Assembly (NCBI RefSeq): GCF_003268025.1
Contig: NZ_QLUW01000001.1
Coordinates: 124,001 to 188,000 of the forward strand
DNA: 64,000 nt
Direction of reading: 5' to 3'
From: Paenibacillus montanisoli
Lineage (GTDB): Bacteria; Bacillota; Bacilli; Paenibacillales; Paenibacillaceae
The translations under genes were made by a program, and so were the position numbers. Shown one piece after another: positions 26,656 through 35,457 of this stretch; within the stretch, counting starts at the first letter, position 1, and every line of letters begins with the position of its first letter. The notes beneath the pieces are model-generated. The model worked only from the letters and a program-made list of their open reading frames with translations, was not told where the DNA came from and did not search any database.

Positions 26656-26702
26656 AAGCACCGTAACGCGCAGGTCAGCTGCGTTGTTATGGTGCTTTTT
26701 TT
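26656..26702 (+). terminator. Leader terminator/attenuator upstream of the Tad operon
   Basis: AAGCACCGTAAC pairs with GTTATGGTGCTT, extended by GCAG/CTGC, followed by seven T residues. It starts about 20 bases after the predicted transcription start, so it would end a short leader RNA before the first Tad gene. Confidence 0.65.
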
Positions 26703-26744
26703 GCGTTCATTTCATCCTTTGCGGAGAAAGAAAGGAGTGTGGAA

Positions 26745-27935
26745 TTGACTGCCATGAGCAAACGAAGCCTTATTGTCGCCGTGCAGGAGTCCGGTTATCT
26801 CGAACGGCTTGGCGAGTATATTCGCCATAGTCCGTTCGGCGAAAGCTGGCAGCTAACGGGCTTTACGAACCCGGCCGCACTACGCGGCTATATCCGCGGC
26901 GGTTACGCCGTCGATTTGCTCGTTGCACAGCCCGGCATGATGGATGAACTCGGCGAGCTGGCAGATGGCATCTTATCGGCTGTGCTGATGCAGTCAGCTG
27001 GAGTTGCGCCCTATAAGCATCAGCTGCAGCAATATCAACCGCTTCCTCAGCTGCTGCAGGAGTTCGCCGCTGTTTATTCAGAGTCGGTGCAGCCCTCCAA
27101 ACAAGGGACAGAGGCTGATGATACCGCCATTGTTGCCGTATATTCGCCCTCCGGCGGCATCGGGAAGACGACGCTTGCGCTGCAGCTTGTCAGGCAAGCA
27201 GCGGCTTGCGGCTTACGCGTATTCTATTTGAACTTGGAGCAGTGGAACTCTTCGCCTCTCTGGGATAGTGACACTGACGGGAGCGAAGATTTCTCGCGGC
27301 TGCTCTATACGCTGCAGACGTCACCTGACAAGGTTCACGCTCAGCTGGTTGCCGTTCGCAAACGGCATACGTCGCTCGGCTTCGATTATATCGTGCCGAG
27401 CAGCAATGTGGAGGAGCGGCTGTCGCTTTCGGCCGATCATGCGGAGAAGCTGCTGGCTGCCATTAAGACGAGCGGTGAATACGACTTGATCGTAGCGGAC
27501 TTGGACAGCCGGCTGGACCTGGTTCATATCGGCGTTTTCGGAACCAGCCGCTATGTGCTGTGGCTGCTGTCGCCTGATTCCGCCAGCTTGCGCAAGACGG
27601 AACTGGCAGCCCAATATGGCAGCCATAAGTATGGAAGCGCCTTTGAAGGGATGCTGCCGAAACTTCTTTACGTACTCGTGAAGGGGCCAGGCATGGGGAT
27701 GGAAGGCGGCGGTGGTGCGGATTTTGCAGCGTCCTTCCCGATAGCTGCTTCTCTGCCTTTCGTCAAGGAGTGGGCGTTCTGCGGACAGGCTGCGGGCAGC
27801 GGCTACAGCTCCCCGAATTATCGGGGAGCCGTAGACTTGCTGCTCAGACAGCTAGCCTTATTACCGCCGGGAGGTGACGCCATTGAACGAAGCAACGGTC
27901 CAGCTGCTCAAGGAGCGAATCCGCAATCAGCTTGA
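26745..27935 (+). CDS. CpaE/TadZ-like ParA-family ATPase
   Basis: A 396-residue protein with a receiver-like N-terminal region (about residues 1-110) and a MinD/ParA ATPase domain whose deviant Walker A reads SPSGGIGKTT near residue 140. Later motifs YDLIVADLDSRLD and the DLDS-type switch fit the CpaE branch, which positions the Tad secretion machine at the pole or membrane. TTG 26745 is chosen because AAAGGAG lies seven bases before it; ATG 26754 is further away. It is the first gene of the Tad operon and overlaps the CpaF gene by about 53 bases. Confidence 0.82.
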   Translation: MTAMSKRSLIVAVQESGYLERLGEYIRHSPFGESWQLTGFTNPAALRGYIRGGYAVDLLVAQPGMMDELGELADGILSAVLMQSAGVAPYKHQLQQYQPLPQLLQEFAAVYSESVQPSKQGTEADDTAIVAVYSPSGGIGKTTLALQLVRQAAACGLRVFYLNLEQWNSSPLWDSDTDGSEDFSRLLYTLQTSPDKVHAQLVAVRKRHTSLGFDYIVPSSNVEERLSLSADHAEKLLAAIKTSGEYDLIVADLDSRLDLVHIGVFGTSRYVLWLLSPDSASLRKTELAAQYGSHKYGSAFEGMLPKLLYVLVKGPGMGMEGGGGADFAASFPIAASLPFVKEWAFCGQAAGSGYSSPNYRGAVDLLLRQLALLPPGGDAIERSNGPAAQGANPQSA

Positions 27936-29124
27936 ACTGGGCAGCGCCTTGTCAGACGAGGAGTTCGGCAGCCGCATCGAGAGAGAGGTTTTTCGCTGGA
28001 GCAGGGATCATCCCCTTACGACTGGCGAGAAGATCCAGCTTGTCCGAAGGCTGTTTCACTCCTTTCGCGGGCTAGATCTCCTGCAGCCGCTGATGGACGA
28101 CCCATCCGTTACGGAAATTATGATCAACTCGCATGAGGAGCTGTTTGTGGAAAGGGCCGGTCAGCTGACCAGACTCCCTATGGCTTTCGAAAGCAGGGAA
28201 CGACTGGAGGATTTGATTCAAACGGTCGTCGCCGGGGTTAACCGCGTCGTAAACGAATCGACCCCGATTGCGGATGCCCGGCTTTTCGACGGCTCCAGGG
28301 TTCATATCGTACTGCCCCCGATCGCGCTGAAGGGTCCAACGATGACAATCCGTAAATTTCCCGAGAAGCCGATGCTTATGGAAGATCTGATCGCTTGCGG
28401 CGCGCTGACTAGTGAAGCGGCCGCGCTGCTGGGAAAGCTCGTAAAAGCCAAGTACAACATCTTTATCAGCGGCGGCACCGGATCGGGGAAGACGACCTTT
28501 CTCAATGCGCTGTCCCAGTTCATTCCCGAGGACGAGCGGATCGTCACCATTGAAGACGCGGCGGAGCTGCAGATTCGATCGGTGCCGAATTTGGTTTCGC
28601 TGGAGACGCGTAACGCCAATACCGAAGGGAAAGGCGCAATTGCAATGCGGGAGCTGATTCGGGCGTCTCTGCGGATGCGTCCGAATCGGATCGTTGTCGG
28701 TGAGGTGAGGGGCGGCGAGGCTATTGACATGCTGCAGGCGATGAACACCGGACATGATGGAAGCTTGAGCACCGGCCATAGCAACAGCGCACGGGATATG
28801 ATCGCCAGGTTGGAAACAATGGCGCTTAGTGGAGCCGACTTGCCGATCGCCGTCATCAGGCAGCAAATCGGATCGGCAATCGATATTATTGTGCATTTGT
28901 CACGACTGCGCGACCGTTCCCGTCGGGTCATTGAGATCTGCGAGGTCGTCGGCGCGAATGACGGCGAGGTGCAGCTTCAACCCCTCTATCGGTTTCAAGA
29001 AGCGGGAGAGCGGGAAGGCCGTGTGCTTGGTGAGCTAAAACGGTGCGAGAACAGCAGGCTGCAGCAGATATGGAAGCTGCAGATGGCGGGCATGGCTGAA
29101 GCCACTGAAGGTGATCGCGCATGA
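27883..29124 (+). CDS. tadA: CpaF/TadA secretion ATPase
   Basis: The hexameric motor of Tad pilus assembly, 413 residues. Motifs in order: Walker A GGTGSGKTTF near residue 198, Asp box VTIEDAAEL, Walker B RIVVGEVRGGEA, and His box TGHDGSLSTGHSNS, all characteristic of the TadA/VirB11-like subfamily. The N-terminal three-helix and ferredoxin-like region (DPSVTEIMINSHEELFVE) is standard. TTG 27883 has GGAGG at suitable spacing. Its stop overlaps the tadB start (ATGA). Confidence 0.95.
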   Translation: MNEATVQLLKERIRNQLELGSALSDEEFGSRIEREVFRWSRDHPLTTGEKIQLVRRLFHSFRGLDLLQPLMDDPSVTEIMINSHEELFVERAGQLTRLPMAFESRERLEDLIQTVVAGVNRVVNESTPIADARLFDGSRVHIVLPPIALKGPTMTIRKFPEKPMLMEDLIACGALTSEAAALLGKLVKAKYNIFISGGTGSGKTTFLNALSQFIPEDERIVTIEDAAELQIRSVPNLVSLETRNANTEGKGAIAMRELIRASLRMRPNRIVVGEVRGGEAIDMLQAMNTGHDGSLSTGHSNSARDMIARLETMALSGADLPIAVIRQQIGSAIDIIVHLSRLRDRSRRVIEICEVVGANDGEVQLQPLYRFQEAGEREGRVLGELKRCENSRLQQIWKLQMAGMAEATEGDRA

Positions 29125-29942
29125 AGAGAATCAATCTTAATCGATCCGATTGGCTGCTGTGGCTCGGATGGTCAGGTTCGGCGGCGGCTGCCGGCAGAGA
29201 GCTGCCTTGCTATTGGGAGTATCGGCTTAGCAAGCGGCAATTCGGCGCGGCTGCGGCAGTTGGATGCGTGCTTGTCTTTGCCTCGGCATTTTTATTCTAC
29301 CGGTCTGTTGTTGCGGCGCTCGTGCTGTCTGCTGCAGGGGTACTCGCACCCAGGATCCAGCGGCGAACGCTGTTGGAGCAGCGGAGGCTTCGACTGGCGC
29401 TCCAATTTAAAGAAGCGCTCTATTCCATTGCCTCTTCGCTTGCCGCAGGTCGTTCGGTGGAAAATGCTTTTCTTACCGCTCACGAGGACCTTCGACTGCT
29501 CTATCCCGATCCATCGGCTGAGATTTTGGTTGAATTCGAGATCATCGCGGCGCGAATGGGCTACGGCGAATCGCTTGAGCAGGCTTTGACTGATTTCAGC
29601 AGCCGTGCTCAGATCGACGATATTTCGCAGTTTGCCGACGTCTTTACGACCTGCAAACGATCCGGCGGCGATCTTGTGGAGGTCATTAGACGGACATCTC
29701 AAACGATCGGCGAGAAGCTGGATGTGCAGCAGGAAATTGCCGTGATGGTCGCGCAGAAGCGGCTGGAATCCCGGATTATGATGGCGGTACCGTTTGTCTT
29801 CCTCGCCTTTCTCAACCTGACGGCACCGGATTACATGGCTCCTCTATACAACGGAATCGGCTATGTCCTGCTAACAGCGGCACTTATTCTGCTCGCGCTA
29901 TGCTTCGCACTGATGGTAAAGATCATGAAAATTCGCATGTGA
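29121..29942 (+). CDS. tadB: TadB-like type II secretion F-domain platform protein
   Basis: A 273-residue inner-membrane platform protein with two N-terminal and two C-terminal membrane segments around a cytosolic T2SSF domain (FKEALYSIASSLAAGRSVEN, ARMGYGESLEQALTDFSSRA). It partners TadC to couple the ATPase to pilin polymerisation. Translation is coupled to tadA by a four-base overlap. Confidence 0.9.
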   Translation: MKRINLNRSDWLLWLGWSGSAAAAGRELPCYWEYRLSKRQFGAAAAVGCVLVFASAFLFYRSVVAALVLSAAGVLAPRIQRRTLLEQRRLRLALQFKEALYSIASSLAAGRSVENAFLTAHEDLRLLYPDPSAEILVEFEIIAARMGYGESLEQALTDFSSRAQIDDISQFADVFTTCKRSGGDLVEVIRRTSQTIGEKLDVQQEIAVMVAQKRLESRIMMAVPFVFLAFLNLTAPDYMAPLYNGIGYVLLTAALILLALCFALMVKIMKIRM

Positions 29943-29964
29943 ATGCTCAAGGAAGGTGCTGGGG

Positions 29965-30822
29965 TTGATTTTATCGGTTTGTGCGGGGACTTTGTTGACG
30001 GCCCTCTGGAGCGCTGCACTCGTACAATGCGAGATTCGAAGGAGACGAGTTCCGCAGAGCCCATCCGAGCGGTTCATCATCGTACCTTTTCGATACCTGC
30101 TTGACCGGTCGGGTCTGATGCAGCGCATGCAGCCTTATCTCGCCAGTTTGCACGGCAGGCTCTTTCTTCTGAACGGAAGGAGCTGGACCGTAGAGGATAC
30201 GGCTAGATTCGTCGCTTTAACTGTAGGTACGGGATATTTAGCTGCATGTGCGGGGGCCTGGCTCAGCGTGCTAAGCGACGAGCAAGCGCTGCTGTACATT
30301 GGCCTGCTGCTGGGGTTCATCCTGCCTGCGGCCAAATGGAGGGATACCGCCGCGAAGGTCGAGCGCCGCAAGCAGGATATTTTGCTGCTGCTGCCCGAGG
30401 TGATCAGCAAGCTGATGCTGCTGCTTGGAGCTGGAGAAACGGTGCAGCGCGCATTAGTCCGCGCAAGCGAGCGGAAGGATGAAAAGGCTGCGAGTCCGCT
30501 AATGGTCGAGCTCCGCAAAGCCAATGAGGCCGTACGCAACGGCGAGTCCTTTGCGGCCGCGCTGGAAACGGTGAGCAGGCGCTGCGCAGTACAAGAGGTC
30601 TCGCTTTTCACAACGACGCTGCTGCTTAATTACCGGCGCGGCGGCGATCAGCTCGTGTTGTCGCTGAAGGAGCTTTCGTACTCCTTGTGGGAGAAACGCA
30701 AATCCGTAGCCAGAGCAAGAGGCGAAGAAGCCTCGTCAAAGCTCGTCTTTCCGCTTGTCGGCTTATTTATCGTATTAATGGCGCTTGTCGCCTCGCCCGC
30801 AATCTTAATGATGGGCGGCTAA
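29965..30822 (+). CDS. tadC: TadC-like type II secretion F-domain platform protein
   Basis: The second platform subunit (285 residues), with a T2SSF domain read in LLLPEVISKLMLLLGAGETV and FAAALETVSRRCAVQEVSLF, and C-terminal membrane segment LVFPLVGLFIVLMALVASPA. TTG 29965 is preferred since AAGGAAGG lies eight bases before it and the GTG at 29956 falls inside that site. Confidence 0.88.
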   Translation: MILSVCAGTLLTALWSAALVQCEIRRRRVPQSPSERFIIVPFRYLLDRSGLMQRMQPYLASLHGRLFLLNGRSWTVEDTARFVALTVGTGYLAACAGAWLSVLSDEQALLYIGLLLGFILPAAKWRDTAAKVERRKQDILLLLPEVISKLMLLLGAGETVQRALVRASERKDEKAASPLMVELRKANEAVRNGESFAAALETVSRRCAVQEVSLFTTTLLLNYRRGGDQLVLSLKELSYSLWEKRKSVARARGEEASSKLVFPLVGLFIVLMALVASPAILMMGG

Positions 30823-30849
30823 CTACAACACTTAATAGGAGCGATTGAC

Positions 30850-31035
30850 ATGAAAAATGTAAAGAAAGCTTGGCTTGCGTTTTGGAAAAATGAAGAAGGT
30901 CTTGGAACGCTGGAGGTTGTCCTTATTATCGCCGTTGTAATCATTTTGGCGCTGCTGTTCAAGGATTGGATCATTGCGCTAATGCAGAAATTGATGGGCG
31001 ATGCGGATGACAAGGCGAACGAAATTTTCAACTAG
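30850..31035 (+). CDS. flp: Flp-family type IVb pilin
   Basis: A 61-residue prepilin. The 17-residue basic leader ends in Gly before LGTLEVVLIIAVVIILALLF, with the conserved Glu at mature position +5, the class III signal recognised by a TadV/CpaA peptidase. The mature protein is only 44 residues: a hydrophobic helix and a short polar tail GDADDKANEIFN, as in Flp pilins. AGGAG precedes the ATG. It is the major pilin of the operon. Confidence 0.92.
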   Translation: MKNVKKAWLAFWKNEEGLGTLEVVLIIAVVIILALLFKDWIIALMQKLMGDADDKANEIFN

Positions 31036-31729
31036 TTTTCGCAGGTGGCAAGCTTGGGCGCGAAGGGAGGAAGGGGGTTTCACGCTGGAAGCCAGCACGG
31101 TCTTTCCGCTGATCTTCGTTTCTCTCCTGGGGCTATTGATGCTCGGCATGTACACCTATCAGAAAGTCGTGCTCTATACGGTTGCTTCTTTAACGGCGGA
31201 GCGAGCTGCCTTTCGCTGGGATAACAGCTATAGGGATGCTGTCAGCGGAATGGGGAAGACAGGCGAATATGACGGATTATACTGGCGTCTCGCCGATAAT
31301 GGCGTATTGCAGTCATTGTTCGAGATGGGAAGCGGCAGTCAGGGCGGCATAAGTCTTACGATTAGGGAGGCTGTGGACGAGGATAACGGTCGAACGGCTC
31401 AGTCGCTGCCGCAAAAGAAATTGGGCAACCAAGCAGACAGAGTGATGCAGCCTCTCGAAGGGACGATTGAATACGATGGCGGCTTGCAGCAGCGCATCAA
31501 GATAAAGCTGCGTAAGCCGCTGTCCGTTCCCGTGCTGGATTCACTGCTCGGGCATTCGGAACCAAGGGCGCTATCAGCCGCGGTCATCGTAGATCCTGTT
31601 GAGCTGATTCGCAATGTCGATTTGGTCAGGTATTACGCAGGAAAGTTTGCCGGCCAATCCGGACGAGGCAAGGCACAAGCAAGGGAAGTCCTCCGGAAAC
31701 GGCAATCACTTCATGACGGGGAGCAATAG
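31007..31729 (+). CDS. TadE-like pseudopilin
   Basis: A 240-residue protein with a class III-like signal GGFTLEASTVFPLIFVSLLG, where Gly is followed by a hydrophobic helix carrying Glu at +5 (TLE), then an extracytoplasmic domain. TadE-family proteins are minor pilins or pilus-base components. The start is uncertain: ATG 31001 or 31007, both inside the end of flp and without a strong ribosome site, so translation is probably coupled to the pilin gene. Confidence 0.78.
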   Translation: MTRRTKFSTSFRRWQAWARREEGGFTLEASTVFPLIFVSLLGLLMLGMYTYQKVVLYTVASLTAERAAFRWDNSYRDAVSGMGKTGEYDGLYWRLADNGVLQSLFEMGSGSQGGISLTIREAVDEDNGRTAQSLPQKKLGNQADRVMQPLEGTIEYDGGLQQRIKIKLRKPLSVPVLDSLLGHSEPRALSAAVIVDPVELIRNVDLVRYYAGKFAGQSGRGKAQAREVLRKRQSLHDGEQ

Positions 31730-31733
31730 AAGA

Positions 31734-33920
31734 ATGAGTCGATGGCATTTCTGGAGGAGCGGCGATGGCGCTGTTTCGATCTACTTGGTCGTATCTACCG
31801 CTGCCATGCTGCTTGTTACATCGCTGCTTATCGATATTGCCAGAATTGCGGCGTTCCAGAAGCAAAGCGAGCTGGCTGCGCAATCCGGCATTCGATCCGC
31901 TTTGTCCGCATACGACGGGGAACTGTATGAGCAGTACGGTTTATTCGGGGCGGGGGGCACGGACCGCGGAGAACTGTTTGCACAAGCCGTAGAGCTGAAT
32001 TGGAACCCGGACGACAAAGGATTCAGGCTGCTTCGCGGACGGACGGAGTCATCGCACGTGAACAGCTATGAAGTACTAGGCAATCATGCGGTCTTCACGA
32101 GACAGGTGCTGGAGGAAACCAAATATAAGGCGCCAATCGATTTCACGATAGAAATAGCTTCCAAATTCGTGCCGATGGCCTCGTCAATGAAGGAAGCTTC
32201 GATGTCGGTCGAGATGCTTGAACAGGTGCGTCGGCTCTATGATGAGCGGGAGAAGCGGCTGCAAGAGGTGCTGTCTCTTCAGAAGCAAATGGCTGCAGAT
32301 ATGAGGAATTCGATTGGGGCGCTTGTGCAATCAGCCGTCGGGATTGCCAGCGGCTATAGCATGTATGTGCAGTGGCGCATGGCGGACGCCATGCGAGGCG
32401 CCAATGAGGAGCCGCAGCATACGGCTTCCATCCAGACGTACCGAAACCATGCGTATAGTACGGCTTCCTTGCTCGCTGCGAATTGTGCAGCGGTTCTTCA
32501 AAGCCATCGTGAGAAACAGCAGAAAGCGGAAGCGCTGCTGCAAGAAGCGGAACGGCTAAATGAAGAGATGCACGCTATCATTCAGCGGTTGCGTGAAGAG
32601 GGAGCGGGAGACGGATTCGATCGGATGAACCGTCAGAGCTTGCAGGACGGAAGCTCCGGCTCGCATGGAGCCCAAGGAGACCTGTCCGCTTTCGGTGAAG
32701 CGAGAGAAGCCGCGGATAAATTAGTGCTGAAGCAAGCTTGGTTCGCTGCTTATCGGATGGAGCTTCAAGAGCAAACGGCGGATATGCAGAAGGTGAATGC
32801 AGCGGCTGCTGCTTTCGGACAAGCCGTAACGGCTTCCTTGGGAGGTTATGATTCATCAGGCGTGCTGTCCGAAACGAGCCGGCAGCTTGAACTAGCATAC
32901 CATGCGTATGCAGCCAAATATGATCAGCAGGGAACTGTCATTCAAGCTAGGCAGAACGAGCTGGATGCCAGGCGATCCAACGATCGGGAGCGGAAGTCGA
33001 ACGAGGCGGCTGCCAATTCCAAGCTGGGTCAAGTGCGGCAGCTTATACAGGCTATGGCGGCGGCTCCGAACCAGGGAGCGAACCGGGAAACGTTCCGTGA
33101 GGTTCAGAAGCGGATGGAAGCGAGCTTGAAGTTCAATGAAGCCGCTGAAGCTCAGCTTGGCGAAGGGGGCACGTCAACCGATTCCAGTGAGAAAGCCGGC
33201 GAGGAAACAAGGAAATCGATGGCATCCATAAGTACGATTTTCAGCGGTATGGCGGATCTCCTTGAGGGTATTCGGGATCCGCTCTACATCAATGAATATA
33301 TCATCCATCGGTTTACTTCGTTTGATCCTCGCCTGTTTGGTCGGATCTCCGAAGGGGGAGGCAGCCAGGCGGCGTTCACTTCCGCGCTCGCTTTGGAGAA
33401 TCAAGAAGTGGAGTATATTTTATACGGCTTTCATGAACCTGCCGCCAACGTGGCTGCCGCCTACGGGGAATTATTCAGCATCCGGCTTGCGATACGGACG
33501 ATGGAAGGGTTCATCGCTTCGCGTGCGCTTGGACATCCGCTGCTCGTGCTGTCCGCTGCGGTTTTATATGGTATAGAGAACTCAATCGCCGATATGGCGA
33601 CGATTTCGCAGAAGGGCACGGTAGAGCTTTCAAAGTACGCTCCCGCAGAGCTTAGCTATTTGGATTATTTGAGACTTTTTCTGATATTACATGGCGGCGG
33701 CTCGAAGAGGACCGCGCGAATGATTGCCGTTATTGAGCACAACACAGATCTTACGTTGACAAGCGTCTCGACCGGATTAACCGGGGAACTGACGTCCTCG
33801 GTAAATTTGTGGTTCTTGCCAGGACTGATGAGAAGCTTTGCGTTAACTGGCTTACTGGGCGGAAAGGTGAAGAATAACCGTTATGAAGCGACGCATACCA
33901 TTGGCTGGTCGTACGGGTAG
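31734..33920 (+). CDS. Large TadG-like membrane-anchored surface protein
   Basis: A 728-residue protein with one N-terminal membrane segment (VSIYLVVSTAAMLLVTSLLI) followed by a large extracytoplasmic region rich in Gln, Glu and Ala that should be mostly alpha-helical with coiled coils (for example EKQQKAEALLQEAERLNEEM). The position and N-terminus resemble TadG-type Tad proteins; the rest I do not recognise. ATG 31734 has GGGGAG ten bases before it and lies four bases after the previous stop; upstream in-frame starts lie inside the TadE gene. A structural or base component is inferred. Confidence 0.7.
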   Translation: MSRWHFWRSGDGAVSIYLVVSTAAMLLVTSLLIDIARIAAFQKQSELAAQSGIRSALSAYDGELYEQYGLFGAGGTDRGELFAQAVELNWNPDDKGFRLLRGRTESSHVNSYEVLGNHAVFTRQVLEETKYKAPIDFTIEIASKFVPMASSMKEASMSVEMLEQVRRLYDEREKRLQEVLSLQKQMAADMRNSIGALVQSAVGIASGYSMYVQWRMADAMRGANEEPQHTASIQTYRNHAYSTASLLAANCAAVLQSHREKQQKAEALLQEAERLNEEMHAIIQRLREEGAGDGFDRMNRQSLQDGSSGSHGAQGDLSAFGEAREAADKLVLKQAWFAAYRMELQEQTADMQKVNAAAAAFGQAVTASLGGYDSSGVLSETSRQLELAYHAYAAKYDQQGTVIQARQNELDARRSNDRERKSNEAAANSKLGQVRQLIQAMAAAPNQGANRETFREVQKRMEASLKFNEAAEAQLGEGGTSTDSSEKAGEETRKSMASISTIFSGMADLLEGIRDPLYINEYIIHRFTSFDPRLFGRISEGGGSQAAFTSALALENQEVEYILYGFHEPAANVAAAYGELFSIRLAIRTMEGFIASRALGHPLLVLSAAVLYGIENSIADMATISQKGTVELSKYAPAELSYLDYLRLFLILHGGGSKRTARMIAVIEHNTDLTLTSVSTGLTGELTSSVNLWFLPGLMRSFALTGLLGGKVKNNRYEATHTIGWSYG

Positions 33921-34875
33921 ACGCGGCGGAGAAGCCGGAAGCATCGTTGTGGAGGCTGCGCTTATTCTGCCGATCGTACTTATGGTTATTTTGTTCTTTA
34001 TTTGTTTGATTCGGCTGAATGCCGTACAAATGGCGCTTCACAGCGCGGTATCGCAATCTGTTCGGCAAGCTGCGGCTAATATTCATCCGATCGATCTCGC
34101 CTTGAAGCATGCAGCGTCTAGGAATTCAACAGCAAATCCGACACTTGATCAGGCGCCTCTATCCACTGTGACTGCTCTGAAACAGCTGCCCGGAATTGAC
34201 TTGGTTGCCCGGCAGCTCGAAGAATGGCTTCCTTCCCCGGCAGGTCCGCTGCTGTCCGCAGCGCTGCAGGGGAATTGGATGCCGGTAGTGGATGCCGCAG
34301 CTACAGAGGCAGGGCGGCATATCGTTGAACCGCTGCTGCGGCACGAGGCGGATGAAGCTGTGCTTAATCCGGGGCAGCTTCGGCTTAGCAAGCTGTCGCT
34401 GCCCGATTTGAAAGGCCGGTCGGAGGTAATGCTGCGAATCGAGGCGGAATACGAGTTTAAGCTTGCTTTTCCGTTTACGAGGAAAACGATTCTGCTCAAG
34501 GAGAGTGCGGCCGAGCGTGTATGGATAAGCGATTCGGTGCCTGCGCGCAAGGACGATCAATCGGAACAGGACGATAAGGCTCCTATTCAAATTGTGCAGC
34601 TTGAGCCATCGCCGATAAACCCGGGCCATAGGGCGCGCGTCGTTGTACGTACAAATCCGGGCAGGAAGCTTTCCATTAAAGTCATGTACAAAAGCGGCCA
34701 AAGCGTTGCTAAACATCTCGGCGAAACCGTAACGGACAGCGAAGGATACGCGGAATGGACCTGGCTTGTTTCCGGCAATACGACGCCTGGCATATGGGAG
34801 CTAATCGTCACTTCGAGCGACGGCGCTTCCCGTTCCGCCCGACATTTTGTCGTGGAGAAGAGAACGCGCGACTAA
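33883..34875 (+). CDS. TadE-like pseudopilin with C-terminal Ig-like domain
   Basis: A 330-residue protein beginning with a basic leader and a pilin-like helix EAGSIVVEAALILPIVLMVI. After a middle domain, the last 90 residues (from about VQLEPSPINPGHRARVVVRT) form alternating beta strands typical of a bacterial Ig-like or carbohydrate-binding sandwich, including GIWELIVTSSDGASRS. This suggests an exposed adhesive tip or stalk. It overlaps the preceding gene by 38 bases. Function as a minor pilin is inferred. Confidence 0.72.
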   Translation: MKRRIPLAGRTGRRGGEAGSIVVEAALILPIVLMVILFFICLIRLNAVQMALHSAVSQSVRQAAANIHPIDLALKHAASRNSTANPTLDQAPLSTVTALKQLPGIDLVARQLEEWLPSPAGPLLSAALQGNWMPVVDAAATEAGRHIVEPLLRHEADEAVLNPGQLRLSKLSLPDLKGRSEVMLRIEAEYEFKLAFPFTRKTILLKESAAERVWISDSVPARKDDQSEQDDKAPIQIVQLEPSPINPGHRARVVVRTNPGRKLSIKVMYKSGQSVAKHLGETVTDSEGYAEWTWLVSGNTTPGIWELIVTSSDGASRSARHFVVEKRTRD

Positions 34876-34898
34876 TCGATCTGGAAAGGAGGCGGTTG

Positions 34899-35432
34899 AT
34901 GCTGATGGCTCAGATTGACAGCGTACTGGCGGCTATTCTAATTGGCATTGCGTTTATTTGTGATATCCGCGAGCTGCGCATCCCCAATTGGCTGACGGTA
35001 TCCTTTTTTGCAGCCGGACTCGTTTATCATTTGGGAGTTGACGGATGGCATGGCGGGTTTTTCTCCTTACTAGGAGCATTAGCGGGATTTCTTCCGCTTC
35101 TCGTTTTGTATGCGTTTAAGGGAATAGGGGCGGGGGACGTCAAGCTGTTCGGAGCTCTGGGCGCCGTGGTTGGCGCAGGGCATTCGCTCCAGGTGCTTAT
35201 GTATTCCATTTTGTACGGCGGTTTATTAGGAGCTGCGCTAATTGTCATGAATCAGTCGTTTGCGAGGCGAATGCTGCTGCTCGGATTATCTCTGCTTTCC
35301 GTAAATTGGAGTCTGAGAGCAGAGGGGTTCGCGAGTCTGAAGAAGGATAGCTTGCGCTTTCCGTTTATGATTGCGGTGCTCCCGGGAGCTGTTACGGCTT
35401 GGTTCTTCATGCGCGAATGGCCATTCAATTAA
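34899..35432 (+). CDS. tadV: Prepilin peptidase, TadV/CpaA type (A24)
   Basis: A polytopic aspartic protease (177 residues) that removes class III leaders from Flp and TadE-like proteins. Both catalytic aspartates are visible: Asp22 in DIRELRIPNW and Asp80 in GIGAGDVKLFG. It lacks the N-methyltransferase domain found in PilD, as expected for Tad systems. ATG 34899 has GGAGG six bases upstream; longer frames overlap the previous gene. Confidence 0.93.
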   Translation: MLMAQIDSVLAAILIGIAFICDIRELRIPNWLTVSFFAAGLVYHLGVDGWHGGFFSLLGALAGFLPLLVLYAFKGIGAGDVKLFGALGAVVGAGHSLQVLMYSILYGGLLGAALIVMNQSFARRMLLLGLSLLSVNWSLRAEGFASLKKDSLRFPFMIAVLPGAVTAWFFMREWPFN

Positions 35433-35457
35433 CTAATGTAGAGAGGAGGAGAAGCTA

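Noticed and set aside
26630..26830. 66-codon frame starting in the Tad leader
   Set aside because: It runs through the terminator hairpin, lacks a ribosome site and overlaps the CpaE gene in another frame.
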